The notes: a model not told the origin generated them from the letters alone. Counted from the stretch's first letter, positions 37,536-48,715 are shown. The stretch is DNA of 64,000 bases from Sindora glabra (GCA_020226215.1 CM035232.1:59963220-60027219), one strand, 5' to 3'. A program made the numbers and translations.

Positions 37536-40500
37536 ATGGAAGGGATCCCTGGTGCTGCTGCAGCCAAAATTTCTGAAAGAGTAGTGGATCAAGGAATCAA
37601 TGAAGCTTATTATTTGTGTTGTTTCAATGACATTGTTGTGGACTTCAAAAAGAAAAAGCAGGATTTGGAAGCAATGCAACAAAGTGTGAAAGATCATATC
37701 AAAAAGGCTGCATATCAGACTGAAGACATCTCAACTCATGTTAAACATTGGGATAGAAAAGCAGACAATCTGATTCAAGAAGACACTGAAACGAAGAAAA
37801 CTTGCTTTTTTGGATGGGTTCCAAATTGCATTTGGCGTTATCGGCGTGGAAAGGATCTTGTGACAAAAACACGAGATCAAAGAACTCCTTACTGAGGGCA
37901 ATGGTTACAGACTTTTCACTCCCATCAACAATTCCTGATGTTGAATATTATCCTTCAGAAGGTTTTGTTCAATTCCAAAGCAGGGATTCAGCATATAAAC
38001 GACTTCTGGAAGCATTGGAAAATGTTGACAACTATGCAATTGGACTGCAGGCGATGGGAGGTGCTGGTAAGGCAACACTGGCAATAGAAGTAGGAAAGAA
38101 AGTTAAGGAGTTAAAGTTGTTTGAGCATGTCATAAAAGTTGTTGTTTCAAACACTCCAAATATAAAAAATATCCAGCATGAGATTGCGAGTCCCTTGGGT
38201 CTTAAATTGGAGGGTGAGCGTGAATTGGATCTAAAAAAAAGGTTATGGCAGAGATTAACTAGTGGAGAAAAGATACTTATAATACTTGATGATGCATGGG
38301 AAGAGCTCAATTTCGAAGAGATAGGAATTCCATCTTGCAGTGATCACAACAATTGCCGTGTATTGCTAACCACACGTAATATAGGAGTATGCAAATTAAT
38401 GGGATGTAGCACTACGATTGAGTTAGAGCTCCTATCTCCGGAAGATGCGTGGCTTTTGGTCAAAAAGTTTTCTGGTTTCCGTGAAGATTCTCCCACGACT
38501 TTGAAGAATAAGGGGCGAAAAATTGCAGAGGAATGCAAAGAGTTACCTGTTGCAATTACAACTATCGCAAGCGCCTTGAAAGATGAAAAGGAAAAAGAGT
38601 GGGACTTGGCTTTGAGATCCTTGAACAGTATTGATCCCAACGACAAAGATCTCGAAAAAGTTTATAAACGTTTGAAAGTAAGTTATGATTATTTGAAAGG
38701 CAAAGAAGCCCAGGAACTTTTCCTGTTGTGTTCTGTATTTCCGGAAGATTATGAGATTTCTGCCGAAGATCTAACCGTATATGCCATAGGATTGGGTCTA
38801 TGTAAGAAGTGTAATTCATTTGAGAAAGCAAGGGACCGCCTACATAAAGCTAAGAAGAAGCTTGTAGATTGTTGTTTGTTGCTAAAAGCCAATGAAGGAA
38901 ATGAAGAACGCGTCAAAATGCATGACTTACTGCGTGATTTGGCCCATTGGATTGGAAATGGAAAGGTCAAGGTTATTATGGATCCTGATAGTAATCTAAA
39001 TGCATTGCAAGAGGAGGCAATTGAAAAAAGTTCATTAAGATATTTGTATTGTCATAGTATAAATGACTTTCCAGATTTATTAGACTATCCCAAACTTGAG
39101 AGTCCAATATTAGAATTTGATTATAAGATATCTGGGATAAATATACCAGATACATTATTTAAAGGAATGGAACATCTCAAGGTCTGGACTTTGGATGGAT
39201 ATTTTCCTGGCAGAAGTCTACCATTGCCAAAACCAATTGAGTTATTGAAAAGTCTTAGGGCTTTAACCTTAAGAAATTTGTCCTTGGGTGACATCTCTGT
39301 TTTGGAAACACTAAATAAGCTTGAGAGTCTCAGGTTGGAGGATTGTTCAATCACTGAAGTACCAAGCGGAATAGCGCAATTGAAGAAATTAAAATTGTTG
39401 AGCTTGAAAAAATGTAGAATAGAAAAGAAATCCATACGAAGTGATGGGGCAAATAATGCCTCAATTAGAAGAATTATATTTTCTGGTTGATCGCAATTTA
39501 TATGGACAAGTTGATAATGAAGTTATCGTGAAGTTTTTGAATAAATGCCCACCATTGAAGAGGTATCAGATAGAGTTAGCAGAACAAGGTGAACTGAGGT
39601 ATTCATTGAATGGTTCAACATCAAGAGCTTTCTCCATAGCTCATTTTGATGTTTCCACCTCAGCTGTGAAGGATCTTATAAAAAGAGCAGAGATCCTTCA
39701 ATTGCACGAAATTGAGGGAGGCCATGAAACTATGATCCCTGACTTTGTTAAAGCAATAGGAGACATGAATGAGCTGACTGAGATTATGCTAGAATCTTGT
39801 TCAGAGATAGAATTCCTCCTTGATACTTCCAAAGATTGCTCCTCTGTTGGAACTGACTTCTCTAAGTTAGTAAAGGTAGACCTTATAGGCATGGGTCATT
39901 TGGAGGCATTATGTCAGGGTCCACCTCCTTCTCACTTTCTAGAGAATCTAGAAGAGATGAAGATAGATAATTGTTCCCAACTGAAGTTTACACCATTTTT
40001 AGGGAACTTGAAGCTAACGAAACTCAAGATTTTGTATGTGGGACAGTGCCCTAAGTTGACATCTCTCTTCCCACTTGCCATAACTCAAAGTTTAAGACAG
40101 CTTGAAGAACTTACAATTATTAATTGTGAGACATTGAAATCCATAATAATTGGTGATAATGAGGAAAAAGAAGAGGAAATTGTGGACAATGATGATCCCA
40201 AAAAATATAATTCTCCTATGCCAAATTTGAAATCGCTATGTCGAAAGGTGCCCTATGTTGACTTCTCTCTTCACACTTGCCATAGCACAAAGTTTAAGAC
40301 AGCTTGAAGAACTCACAATTTTTAATTGTGAGACATTGGAAATAACTGGTGACAATGAGGAAAAAGAAGAGGAAATTGTGGACAATGATGATCCCAAAAA
40401 ATACAATTCTCCTATGCCAAAATTGAAATCTCATTGTCGAAAGGTGCCCTATGTTGACTTCTCTCTTCACACTTGCCATAGCTCAAACAATTATTAATTG

Positions 40501-41107
40501 TGAGGCATTGGAATGCATAATAACTGGTGATAATGAGAAAAAAGAAAAGGAAATTGTGGACAATGATGATCCCAAAAAAATACAATTCTTCTATGCCAAA
40601 ATTGAAATCTTTCTGTGTCGAAAGGTGCCCTATGTTGACTTCTCTTCACACTTGCCAAAGCTCAAAGTTTAATACTGCTTGAACAACTTACAATTATTAA
40701 CTGTGAGGCATTGGAATGCATAATAACTGGTGATAATGAGAAAAAAGAAAAGGAAATTTTGGACAATGATGATCCCAAAAAATACAATTCTTCTATGCCA
40801 AAATTGAAATTTCTGTGTGTCCAAAGGTGCAACCAACTAAAACATGTGGTTGGACAATCTCATCAGGAAAAGGATTTGTCTTATCCATACCACAATATCC
40901 AGATTCAGATTGATTTCCCTGCTTTGGAGTGTCTCCAACTCGAAGAGCTGCCAAATATCATAAGCATCTGCCAAAATAATTATCATCCGAAACTGCTCGC
41001 GTTGAAGGAATTTCAGTTGATAGAATGTCCTTAATTTACCGTTACAACTATGAGTGATTTCACGGATTGTTCAACTGCAAGACAATTGGATTGCTTAACA
41101 AGAAAAG
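37536..41107 (+). pseudogene. CC-NBS-LRR immune receptor (At4g27190-like), exon 1, broken
   Basis: The ATG at 37,536 (MEGIPGAAAAKISERV) starts a coiled coil with the family's WDRKAD and CFFGWVPNCIWRYRRGK segment. Small frameshifts around 37,870-37,900 interrupt it. The NB-ARC follows in another frame. P-loop GGAGKAT (near 38,060; consensus GGVGKTT) is followed by kinase-2 ILIILDDAWEE (38,275), RNBS-B CRVLLTTRN (38,353), an ELPVAI in place of GLPLAI (38,545), RNBS-D LLCSVFPEDYE (38,725) and MHDLLRDLA (38,918). LRRs begin near 39,040. A one-base shift near 39,430 moves the frame again (NPYEVMGQIMPQLEEL). Repeated units at 40,031-40,819 add further shifts, and a TAA at 41,032 cuts the exon end. 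Such receptors are cytosolic or nuclear ATP-dependent switches that sense pathogen effectors. As written, none of the pieces could make a full receptor. Confidence 0.9.
40031..40819 (+). repeat. Tandemly amplified LRR unit, 4 copies of ~180-210 bp
   Basis: Units begin at about 40,031, 40,241, 40,437 and 40,618 and are followed by unique sequence at 40,820. Each encodes a P.LTSLF.LAI..SLRQLEEL segment, an INCE(T/A)LE segment, GDNE(E/K)KE and DNDDPKKYNS.MP.LK. The first two inner junctions (near 40,240 and 40,437) share a two-base deficit before CGAAAGG that throws the frame. The third junction (40,618) and the last unit end keep it. Unit 3 lacks the SLRQLEEL part and unit 4 has a stop after the AQSL segment. 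Confidence 0.88.
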
Positions 41108-41913
41108 GTACCTCATTTTGTTTTCCATTTCTTTGTAAAATCTCAACATATATTGTTTGATTATTTGGTCATTCTAATTGTTACTAAAATAGGTGCAATT
41201 TGAGAAATAAGACGGACAACGTGCAACTTGGATAAAATCTTGACATATATTGCTTGCTATTTTGTCATTCCAATTGCAATTAAAATAGGTGCAATCTGCA
41301 TGATAGGATTGACAACGTGCAGCGCGGATTTTTGCTAAAGAGAAATGTTATGTACAGCCTACGCAAGAATTTTTCACGTAGTGCACATGTTTAGCTATGT
41401 TAGTTGTTGGATTATTTTGTATGCCTTGGTTCATTTTGTATGCCTTGGTCTTAGGATTAATAGTAAAAATGTGAGGATTTTGTGGGAGATTATTGCGTGT
41501 ATAGAGCATACCTGTTTAAAAACAAGAATGGGGCAAATTTATTAAAAAAAATTCAATACATTTTTGTGTAATACATAAACTAATGAGTAAATTATACCTA
41601 CCTCTTTTCTCTTTTACTTTAAACATACACTTACTTTTCTTTGAAAAAATAAATGAGGTGATTGTATATTTTAAAAAATAGAAAAATTACAAGTGTAATT
41701 AGAATAAACATTAGGGGAGATAAATGTAATTTGTTCTAAATTAAAAAACACTACTATAGAATAATTAAATGTGAAAATATAGAAAAATAAGATCAATATA
41801 TATGTGATACAACAAGAAGATTGGTATGGAGGACGGACTTATTATTTATCCATGTGTCCTGTACATTCAATTAAAAGTACGAAATTTTAGTAACAATATA
41901 TCTTCTTTTACAG
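41108..41913 (+). other. Intron 1 of the NLR pseudogene, with a ~90-bp tandem duplication
   Basis: It runs from a GTACCT donor at 41,108 to TTTTACAG at 41,913. Within it 41,146-41,239 and 41,243-41,330 are duplicates sharing ATATTG.TTG, TTTGTCATTC or TTGGTCATTC, AAAATAGGTGCAAT and GACAACGTGCA. The donor leaves phase 1 whereas the next exon opens in phase 0, so an indel or a skipped mini-exon must lie in between. Confidence 0.55.
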
Positions 41914-42640
41914 GATTCAGGGGTGATCACAAGGCAAAAGGACATTTTAGAACAACTCATGATAACAACATCCCAAATACAAGGCATTTTTAATCTTGAA
42001 GAACTTGAAGTTTCTGAGCAACGTGTAATCTCCACCTTAAAAAATTTAAGGTTGGAAAATTTATGTGGAATGGCTTACCTATTCAAAGGTCCCACACAAA
42101 TGTGCAATCTTGAAAATCTCTTATATCTTCAAGTTAAAGGATGTGGAAAATTGAAAGTAATCATCTCTACCTCTTTGGTGAGAAGACTTCCACAATTGAA
42201 GTGGTTAATTATAGCTGACTGTGAAGCACTGGAACAAATAGTTGAAGACAATGAGGAAAATCAAAATATTATGAATCCTACTTTGAAACAAGTATGCTTT
42301 CCCAAGCTGAAATTGATTTTAGTAAAAAATTGCAGTAAATTGAAACGCCTCTTTTATATGAACACACCTAATGAATTTCCAAAACTTGAGGAATGGATTA
42401 TAGTGAAAGCCTCTGATCTAGAAGAAATATTTGGAGGTAGTGATCAATGTGAAAGAGAGGAGGCATTGGAGAATAATGTGCTTCCGAAATTGAAACGAGC
42501 AGTACTTGTGGGACTGCCAAGCATCCTTAATGTTCGGCCTCATCAGTTGCCCAAAAGGCATTTTGTGCTTGACTGTCCAAAGCTCTCTTTGACGTCAACT
42601 ATCGAAGACAATGAATTGCGATTGTATTTTCGATTGAGGG
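41914..42640 (+). pseudogene. NLR exon 2: C-terminal LRR region
   Basis: The 727-base exon, between TTTTACAG and GGTAAGTT, is open throughout. It reads DSGVITRQKDIL, QGIFNLEELEVSEQRV, then LRRs (LKNLRLENLCGMAYLF, MCNLENLLYLQVKGC, LVRRLPQLKWLIIADCEAL, FPKLKLILVKNCSKLKRLF, EFPKLEEWIIVKASDLEEIF) and VLPKLKRAVLVGLPSI with RHFVLDCPKLSL. This is the typical end of At4g27190-type receptors, here better preserved than exon 1. It ends in phase 1, which fits the next exon. The open frame continues into the intron as far as a 12-C run at 42,713-42,724, but that part is non-homologous read-through. Confidence 0.88.
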
Positions 42641-43822
42641 GTAAGTTACACTTTTCCTTAATTTATAGTTTGCGTTACACCCTCTTACAGAACTGCATTA
42701 GTCCCCCCGTCGCCCCCCCCCCCCAAAAAAAAATTTAGGAAGTGTTGATCCAATAGAAAATATCTTTTATAAAAAATATAATTATAAATTATCAAGATGA
42801 TAGAAAATAATTAATATATTTAATATTAAATATAATAAATTTTGTAAAAGATAATTTTTTCTTTAAGTTTTTCTTATTATGATTCTAGGAATCATTTTTT
42901 CAAATCACAAGGTATAAAAATACATGATACTCCTCCATACCTAAATAAGAAAATAAACTTTTTCCATGAAAACTATCTTTTGAAAAATAAATAGAGTTTA
43001 AATATCAAATGTTTTAAATAGCCTTTACTTTACCGAAAATTTTAAACAGATCAGTTAGACCTCAATCAAAAAATAAAGGATTGGATTCATTTAAAGTGTA
43101 AAATATATTTTAGATGGTAAATTAAGATATCTCATTACTTGATGACAAAATCAAAAGTTTAAAATTTAACAAATAATGGTCAATTAAAAATAATTTTTAA
43201 AATTATTATTACTTACTCCATTGATTTTCATATTAAGAATTGTATACGTTGGGTTAATAAATTATTGAATTAACGTTTTCCTTTCCTTATGAAAGTCTTT
43301 TCTTTTCTAAGTTGTATGAAAATACACGCTGAGTACATTAGGTTAGTATAAATCAACAATTTTATTCTGCATTAGTTCTATAGTATCACTCCGTACTCTA
43401 TATTTAGAAATGTCAGGAATAATTTTAAAAATGAATTCAAATTAAAAACATAGTTTGTATCTAAAAAAATTTTAAAAAATTAAAATTTTAATTTATCTTA
43501 AAGTTATTCTTATTTTACGTAACTTTCCTTTTTTATAACCAATTCAAATTTGATACATATGACCTGAGTAGAATTCAGGTCAATAATGGTAAAGTAAAAA
43601 TGTGATTCCTAAAATCATTTTGTTGTTATAACGCAACAAAACATCAAAATAATTTTTTTCATTTTTTTAAAGATGAACGGAGAAAATTTCTATAAAGCTA
43701 ATTCTAAATAAAGCATCCGGAAGTTCTCAGATCTCTTTCAAAAATTATTTTAGTGACGACGATGACGATTTATCTTTGCAAGATGTCCTTTTTCTTCAAT
43801 AGTCTCACCTTCTAATATGCAG
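42641..43822 (+). other. Intron 2 of the NLR pseudogene
   Basis: It runs from GTAAGT at 42,641 to ATGCAG ending at 43,822. AT-rich. It contains a 12-base C run at 42,713-42,724. No other gene is seen. Confidence 0.65.
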
Positions 43823-43950
43823 GGTTGCATTTTGATTGGAGTTGTTCGTTCTCGGATGCTTGATCAATAATAGGATGGGATGTCTTCAAATTAATTGATG
43901 ACCGTCTTAAACATGAAGCAGACTCTGACCGGAAGTTGTGCTCTTCACAG
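43823..43950 (+). pseudogene. NLR exon 3: linker between LRR and tail
   Basis: The exon is bounded by ATGCAG and GTCAGT. Joined in phase 1 to exon 2 it reads LHFDWSCSFSDA, one TGA stop, then GWDVFKLIDDRLKHEADS and CSSQ, and it ends in phase 0. The match in phase with exon 2 and the polar linker composition support it as part of the same gene. The stop adds to the evidence for a pseudogene. Confidence 0.65.
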
Positions 43951-44207
43951 GTCAGTACTCATTGCAGTAGCGCATGTATTACATTAATGATAAATATTAC
44001 AACATAAAAATGATAAATTTTTTTTAAGTAATGTTTCAACCTTCACAATTATCCAGATTTAAAAATCATGGTTTTCATCGTCATTTTTATATAAAATTAG
44101 TATTCACCATCTCACATAATCAGAATAATCAATGTTGGGGAAAAAAAAAAGGCAGTTCAAGAAGACCACATGACATTATAAAGTTATATTATTAAGAAGT
44201 TAAGGGT

Positions 44208-44512
44208 TTGTATGTTTGGCGTTTTTTAAAAATAATTTTTTTTCGTTTTTTAAACAAAAGTTCTTGTTTGATAAATTATTTTCATAATCTGTCTTTAAAA
44301 GTTGTAATTCCAAATGTATAACTTAAAAATAGAAGAATAGAAAAAAGTTTTTTATATTTTCTTAACTTATCTTTTTTTGTTTTTGATATTAATTTTATAA
44401 TTAAATAAAATATGTTTTTTTAATTTACTCGTCAAGTACTCTCCGTTCATTGTTTTCTTTAAATTAAAAAACTTTTAAAAATAAAAAAAACTAAAAACAT
44501 ATCAAAACAGAC
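44208..44512. mobile_element. MITE in intron 3, same family as 28,434-28,735
   Basis: It starts near GGTTTGTATGTTTGGCG and ends near AAAACATATCAAAACAGAC, with TTGTAATTCCAAA and TTTGATATTAATTTTATAAT in the middle as in the other copy. Its last ~45 bases are repeated at 45,061-45,106, as part of the tandem duplication that also copied the next two exons. Confidence 0.6.
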
Positions 44513-44549
44513 TTTAAGTGAAATTTAATTATTTTCTTGCGTTTCTCAG

Positions 44550-44987
44550 ATTATTAAAAGTAATAAAGGAAAAGAGAAGAATATCATTGACAAAATTGGG
44601 ACTTCAGAGGTACGCACAATGCCATCTGCATCATCTGCAAGTACTTCAGCAATGCATGAAAATGTTAGTACATTATACTCTTTCTAACCCTTATTTTAAA
44701 TTGTGGTCTATAGGAGTAATATCGTGATTATATGCTACAACCCCTATTTTTTTTTCTTTTTTGTAATTTTACATTGTGAAAGTCATAGTTATCAACATTT
44801 TATTTCAATTACAATTTTTTTGACATATTTATAATCACAACTAAAAGCGCGATTTGACCAGTGTACATAACTTAATTAAAGACAGAGTCTTGTTCTTTGC
44901 TCAATGCATGTGCAGGAGCTGCGCAAAGAAGGGTTAATAAATGAAGCAAGTTTGCTGGATCAACAACAGACAATTGGAGAAACTATG
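44550..44987 (+). pseudogene. NLR tail exons T1 and T2, copy A
   Basis: T1 spans 44,550-44,663 (38 codons; CTCAG before, GTTAGT after) and reads IIKSNKGKEKNIIDKIG, then a Ser/Ala-rich PSASSASTSAMHEN. T2 spans 44,916-44,987 (24 codons; GTGCAG before, GTATCA after) and reads ELRKEGLINEASLLDQQQ then TIGETM. Both are whole numbers of codons, so they can be added or removed without changing frame, and both lack stops. They have no recognisable fold; the composition is polar, charged and probably disordered. No function can be named. The link to the NLR is inferred from order, strand and phase. Confidence 0.6.
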
Positions 44988-45143
44988 GTATCATCTGATT
45001 ATTAGCATTCACACAATTTAAAAATATTGAAACATATCAATATTTTTAAAATTAATATTAAAAAACTTTTAAAAATAAAAAAAACTAAAAACATATCAAA
45101 ACAGACTTTAAGTGAAATTTAATTATTTTCTTGCATTTTTTAG

Positions 45144-45582
45144 ATTATTAAAAGTAATAAAGGAAAAGAGGAAAATATCATTGACAAAATTGGGACTTCA
45201 AAGGTACGCACAATGCCATCTGCATCATCTGCAAATACTTCAGCAATGCATGAAAATGTTAGTACATTATACTCTTTCTAACCCTTATTTTAAATTGTGG
45301 TCTATAGGAGTAATATCGTGATTATATGCTATAACCCCTATTTTTTTTCTTTTTTGTAATTTTACATTGTGAAAGTCATAGTTATCAACATTTTATTTCA
45401 ATTACAATTTTTTTGACATATTAATATAATCACAACTAAAAGCGCGATTTGACCAGTGTACATAACTTAATTAAAGACAGAGTCTTGTTCTTTGCCCAAT
45501 GCATGTGCAGGAGCTGCGCAAAGAAGGGTTAATAAATGAAGCAAGTTTGGTGGATCAACAACAGACAATTGGAGAAACTATG
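45144..45582 (+). pseudogene. NLR tail exons T1 and T2, copy B
   Basis: The duplicate T1 is 45,144-45,257 and T2 is 45,511-45,582. The lengths are unchanged (38 and 24 codons), splice sites are kept (TTTAG and GTGCAG acceptors) and there are no stops. T1 has conservative changes and T2 has Leu to Val. Retention of frame and splice sites after duplication is compatible with either recent age or residual selection. Confidence 0.6.
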
Positions 45583-46123
45583 GTATCATCTGATTATTAG
45601 CATTCACACAATTTATCCGACAAAAAATTAGTTTTTTTTTTAATGCAATATAGTTTCTATTTCTTGCATTTATATTGGTGCAAGCCTGTTTACAGTCGTA
45701 GTCATGCAATTATATGACATATCTCATGTTTCATTATCTTTAAGATATATTTTTTCAAATAATCAAACATAAATAAATTGTACCGCTAATATTTCACATG
45801 TATCCACATCTTAAATTTTTTTAATTGTTCTTTTAGTTGTCCATATTGGCACATACTAATGTACTTTGTCTTTTTCTTCTTCCTTTTTTTTCTTTCTTTG
45901 AGTTGATGGTATGAAAGTTTAAAATCTACTAAGAGGCCTTTAACTGCTTGCATCTAAACTAGATTGAAGAAGCTTGCATTTTTTTTAGGACCAAAATGAT
46001 GTTTTAATTAGTGGTCAATTATTACTAGATAAAATATCATTAATGGGACAATATAAAAGAAAAATTGAAGAATTGATAAATTGCCATTAATGGTACTTAT
46101 CTATATATTTGTTTTTGATGCAT

Positions 46124-46557
46124 AACAATGAAGAGACAATGGAACAAAATGTTGGGGAAATAGCAAATTGGTTACCAGCACTGTTAATTATTCATCTTTA
46201 TAATTTTGCAAATATACGGTTAGAAGTAGAGTTGATGTCACATAATTCTGCCTTGTGTAGGAGTCGCTGGAAAAGGAATCAAGCAAGGAAACAATCACGA
46301 TAAATCCAACAGGAATTGGAAATGCGAAATCCGATATACATTCTGATGATTCACAAAATGTTATTTAAGCAACCTGTAAATTAATGTTTTTCAAGAAATT
46401 TAGTATTTAAGGAAAATCTAATTTGCTATATTATTTTGGTTTTGTGCAGAGTATTAAAGGACTTGTTCAAGAAAATCCTGGGCCTCATAGTGCTAAAATT
46501 GTAACTTCTTCCCAATCAGTGAGATCAAACTCAATCATGTTGGTTGCTGCTGCGCAG
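46124..46557 (+). pseudogene. NLR tail exon cassette T3-T4-T5, copy A
   Basis: T3 begins NNEETMEQNVGEIAN near 46,124, but the acceptor expected as CAG is CAT, so this exon is probably skipped. T4 (46,261-46,359, 33 codons, TGTAG before, GTTATT after) reads ESLEKESSKETITINPTGIG then NAKSDIHSDDSQN. T5 (46,450-46,557, 36 codons, GTGCAG before, GTAAGT after) reads SIKGLVQENPGPHSAKIVTS then SQSVRSNSIMLVAAAQ. T4 and T5 are phase 0 at both ends and stop-free. The cassette corresponds exon by exon to 48,265-48,715, and the flanking intron sequence is also related. Confidence 0.6.
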
Positions 46558-46670
46558 GTAAGTTTATCACCTTTATTCTACAAAATTATAATTCTAAATT
46601 ATTGTCTCTGATTTTAATAATGGTTGCAAATTTTTGTATTTGCTCACAATTTAATAATAATAATAAATAC

Positions 46671-46700
46671 TATTATTACTACTACTACTATTACTACTAC

Positions 46701-46784
<84 letters not shown>
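46671..46784. repeat. (ATT)n microsatellite
   Basis: A long trinucleotide run, preceded by ACT-type variants, in the intron after T5 of cassette A. The poly-Tyr and poly-Ile reading frames over it are artefacts. Confidence 0.95.
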
Positions 46785-46785
<1 letters not shown>

Positions 46786-47666
46786 AATCGCTACTCTAAT
46801 TTAGAGCCACATAGAAAATATGCAAGGTCAATAACACATACCTTGGGACAGGATTTTACTAAATACATGATTTCAATTCTAAAGTACCGACACCTAATAA
46901 TTATTTTAATACCGTCATTTTTTTTATTTTATCATTGTTTTAATTCACACAGATATTTGCACATTTGCTGTGATACATGCAAGCCACACTTAGCATCTAA
47001 GCTTGTTAGACTTAAAATCGTTTAATTCACCTCAATAGTATGAGAAGTCCTATTTTCCAAAAAATAGAAAAAAATTAAATCATTTGGTTAGTCATTATCT
47101 TATAAAATGGAGAAAATAAAATTTCTTGATAAAATTTATTTCCTACAAAATATGAAAAATTACTTACTCACTCTCTTAGGTAAGTTTTATTTTCTATGTT
47201 ATTTATGAATATAATGATAAAATTATCTTTATTAAATTTAATTAATGACAACTAAAATTTATTAATTTGTGTTATAATAATATTGACGATATAATAGTCA
47301 TTTTATTAGCACTTCCTAAAATATTTAAAGTTGAACTAAATAAAATATAAGAAGTTATTTTCTAGGAAGTGCGATTTCTTATATGTCAACTAAACAATTT
47401 TGAGTATTTCCCAAGAAGTTCATATGAGAAGTTATTCCTTTGGAAGTTCAATTTCTTACGGGAAGTTATTTTCTGTGTAAATCAAACGACTCCTTGATTA
47501 TCACATTATCAATTTAGTTGAGTGTGTGAAGGTACCAAGATGATTGTTTTAGTGTTGACTCATTACTTAATAGTAGATAAGATATAATTAATGGGCCAAT
47601 ATCAATGAATCAAAGAATTAATAAATTGCAATAATGTTATGGAAAATGCAAGGCTATTGTTAAATA

Positions 47667-47981
47667 CTCCCTCCGTTTTTATTTATCTATCGTTGTTAAC
47701 TAATTTCACACATGTTAAGAAAGTAGTTTAATTTACTAATTTTATGTAAACTTTACAAGATTACCCTTTTTGCATAAAATTTAAGATAGTTAAAAATAAA
47801 GAGATAAATATAAAGGAATAAATGCAAATTAGTTAATTTTATAGAATAATGAAACATTTATTAATGAAATAGAATGATAGATTTGAAAAAAGAATATTAA
47901 ATGCTTTATTGAAATTTTAAAATAAAGGTAAAAAAATAATTTTTTTTTCAAAATATGATAGATAAAAATGAACAGATGGAG
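47667..47981. mobile_element. Stowaway-like MITE, 315 bp
   Basis: The left end is CTCCCTCCGTTTTTATTTAT. The right end read on the minus strand is CTCCATCTGTTCATTTTTAT, about 20 of 25 bases matching, both followed by CTATC. CTCCCTCCGT is the signature terminus of plant Stowaway (Tc1/mariner) MITEs. TA precedes the left end; the right flank is CA, probably a mutated TA. It lies in the intron between cassettes A and B. Confidence 0.8.
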
Positions 47982-48264
47982 CATTAAATACACATATTCA
48001 ACTAATCAAATTATATACTTTAGTTTTATTTTTAACAATATAATAAATGACAATACGATTAATAATAGAATCATATTTAATATTTTATTTTTATTTTAAT
48101 AAAGCACTTAATGTATTATCATTTATTATACTATTAAAAATAAAAAAATAAAACATTTAATTTGATTAATGGAGTGTATATATTTAATGCTTAACAACAA
48201 TTTTGTAGTTGTTGTTAGCATTTGCCTAATGTTAATTATCTGTATATTTGTGTTTGATACTCAG

Positions 48265-48715
48265 AACAAGGATGGCGAAACAGTGGGACAAAGTGTTGGA
48301 GAAATAGCAAATCCATCGCCAGCACCATTAATTCATCTGCAAAAAGAATCAGCAGTGGTATTTGAGGCCAAATTTAATTTTCAAATACAATTAGAAGCAA
48401 AATTGATGTCTCAAATTTCTGGATTTTGTAGGACTTAGTGGAAAAAGAATCAAGGAACCAAGCAATCACTATGGATCAAATGGCAATTGGAAAACCGAAA
48501 TCTGATGTACATTCTAATGATTCTATTGTTCTTCTTGAAGTTTAGTTTTTAAGGAAAAAATCTTGCTTATATTTCTTTTTGGTGTTATGCAGAATATCAA
48601 AGAAAGTGTTCAAAAAGGTTCTGTGTCACATATTCCCAAAATTGCAACTTCCCCAGAAATAGAGGGATCAACTTCTGGCCTATTAGTTGCATCTTTGCAT
48701 GAAACTTCGCCACAG
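48265..48715 (+). pseudogene. NLR tail exon cassette T3-T4-T5, copy B
   Basis: T3 (48,265-48,357, 31 codons, CTCAG before, GTATTT after) reads NKDGETVGQSVGEIANPSPA then PLIHLQKESAV. T4 starts at 48,432 after TGTAG and reads DLVEKESRNQAITMDQMAIG then KPKSDVHSN; its donor region seems altered compared with copy A (no GT at the matching place). T5 (48,593-48,715, 41 codons, TGCAG before, GTAATT after) reads NIKESVQKGSVSHIPKIATS then PEIEGSTSGLLVASLHETSP. Similarity to cassette A is clear (GEIAN, EKES, KSD.HS, PKIATS against AKIVTS) but diverged, so this duplication is older than the T1-T2 one. Confidence 0.6.

Larger units (their letters stand above)
44467..45615 (+). repeat. 555-bp direct duplication (offset 594 bp) carrying two tail exons
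   Basis: Copy A 44,467-45,021 and copy B 45,061-45,615 differ at about a dozen positions, roughly 2 percent. Each starts inside the right end of the MITE and ends just after exon T2 (CACACAATTTA). The low divergence marks it as one of the most recent events here. Confidence 0.92.

Noticed and set aside
38032..39435. Minus-strand open frames of 73-104 aa opposite the NLR
   Set aside because: They are antisense to conserved NB-ARC and LRR motifs and have no recognisable content.
46602..47025. Frames encoding poly-Tyr and poly-Ile
   Set aside because: They translate the (ATT)n microsatellite.
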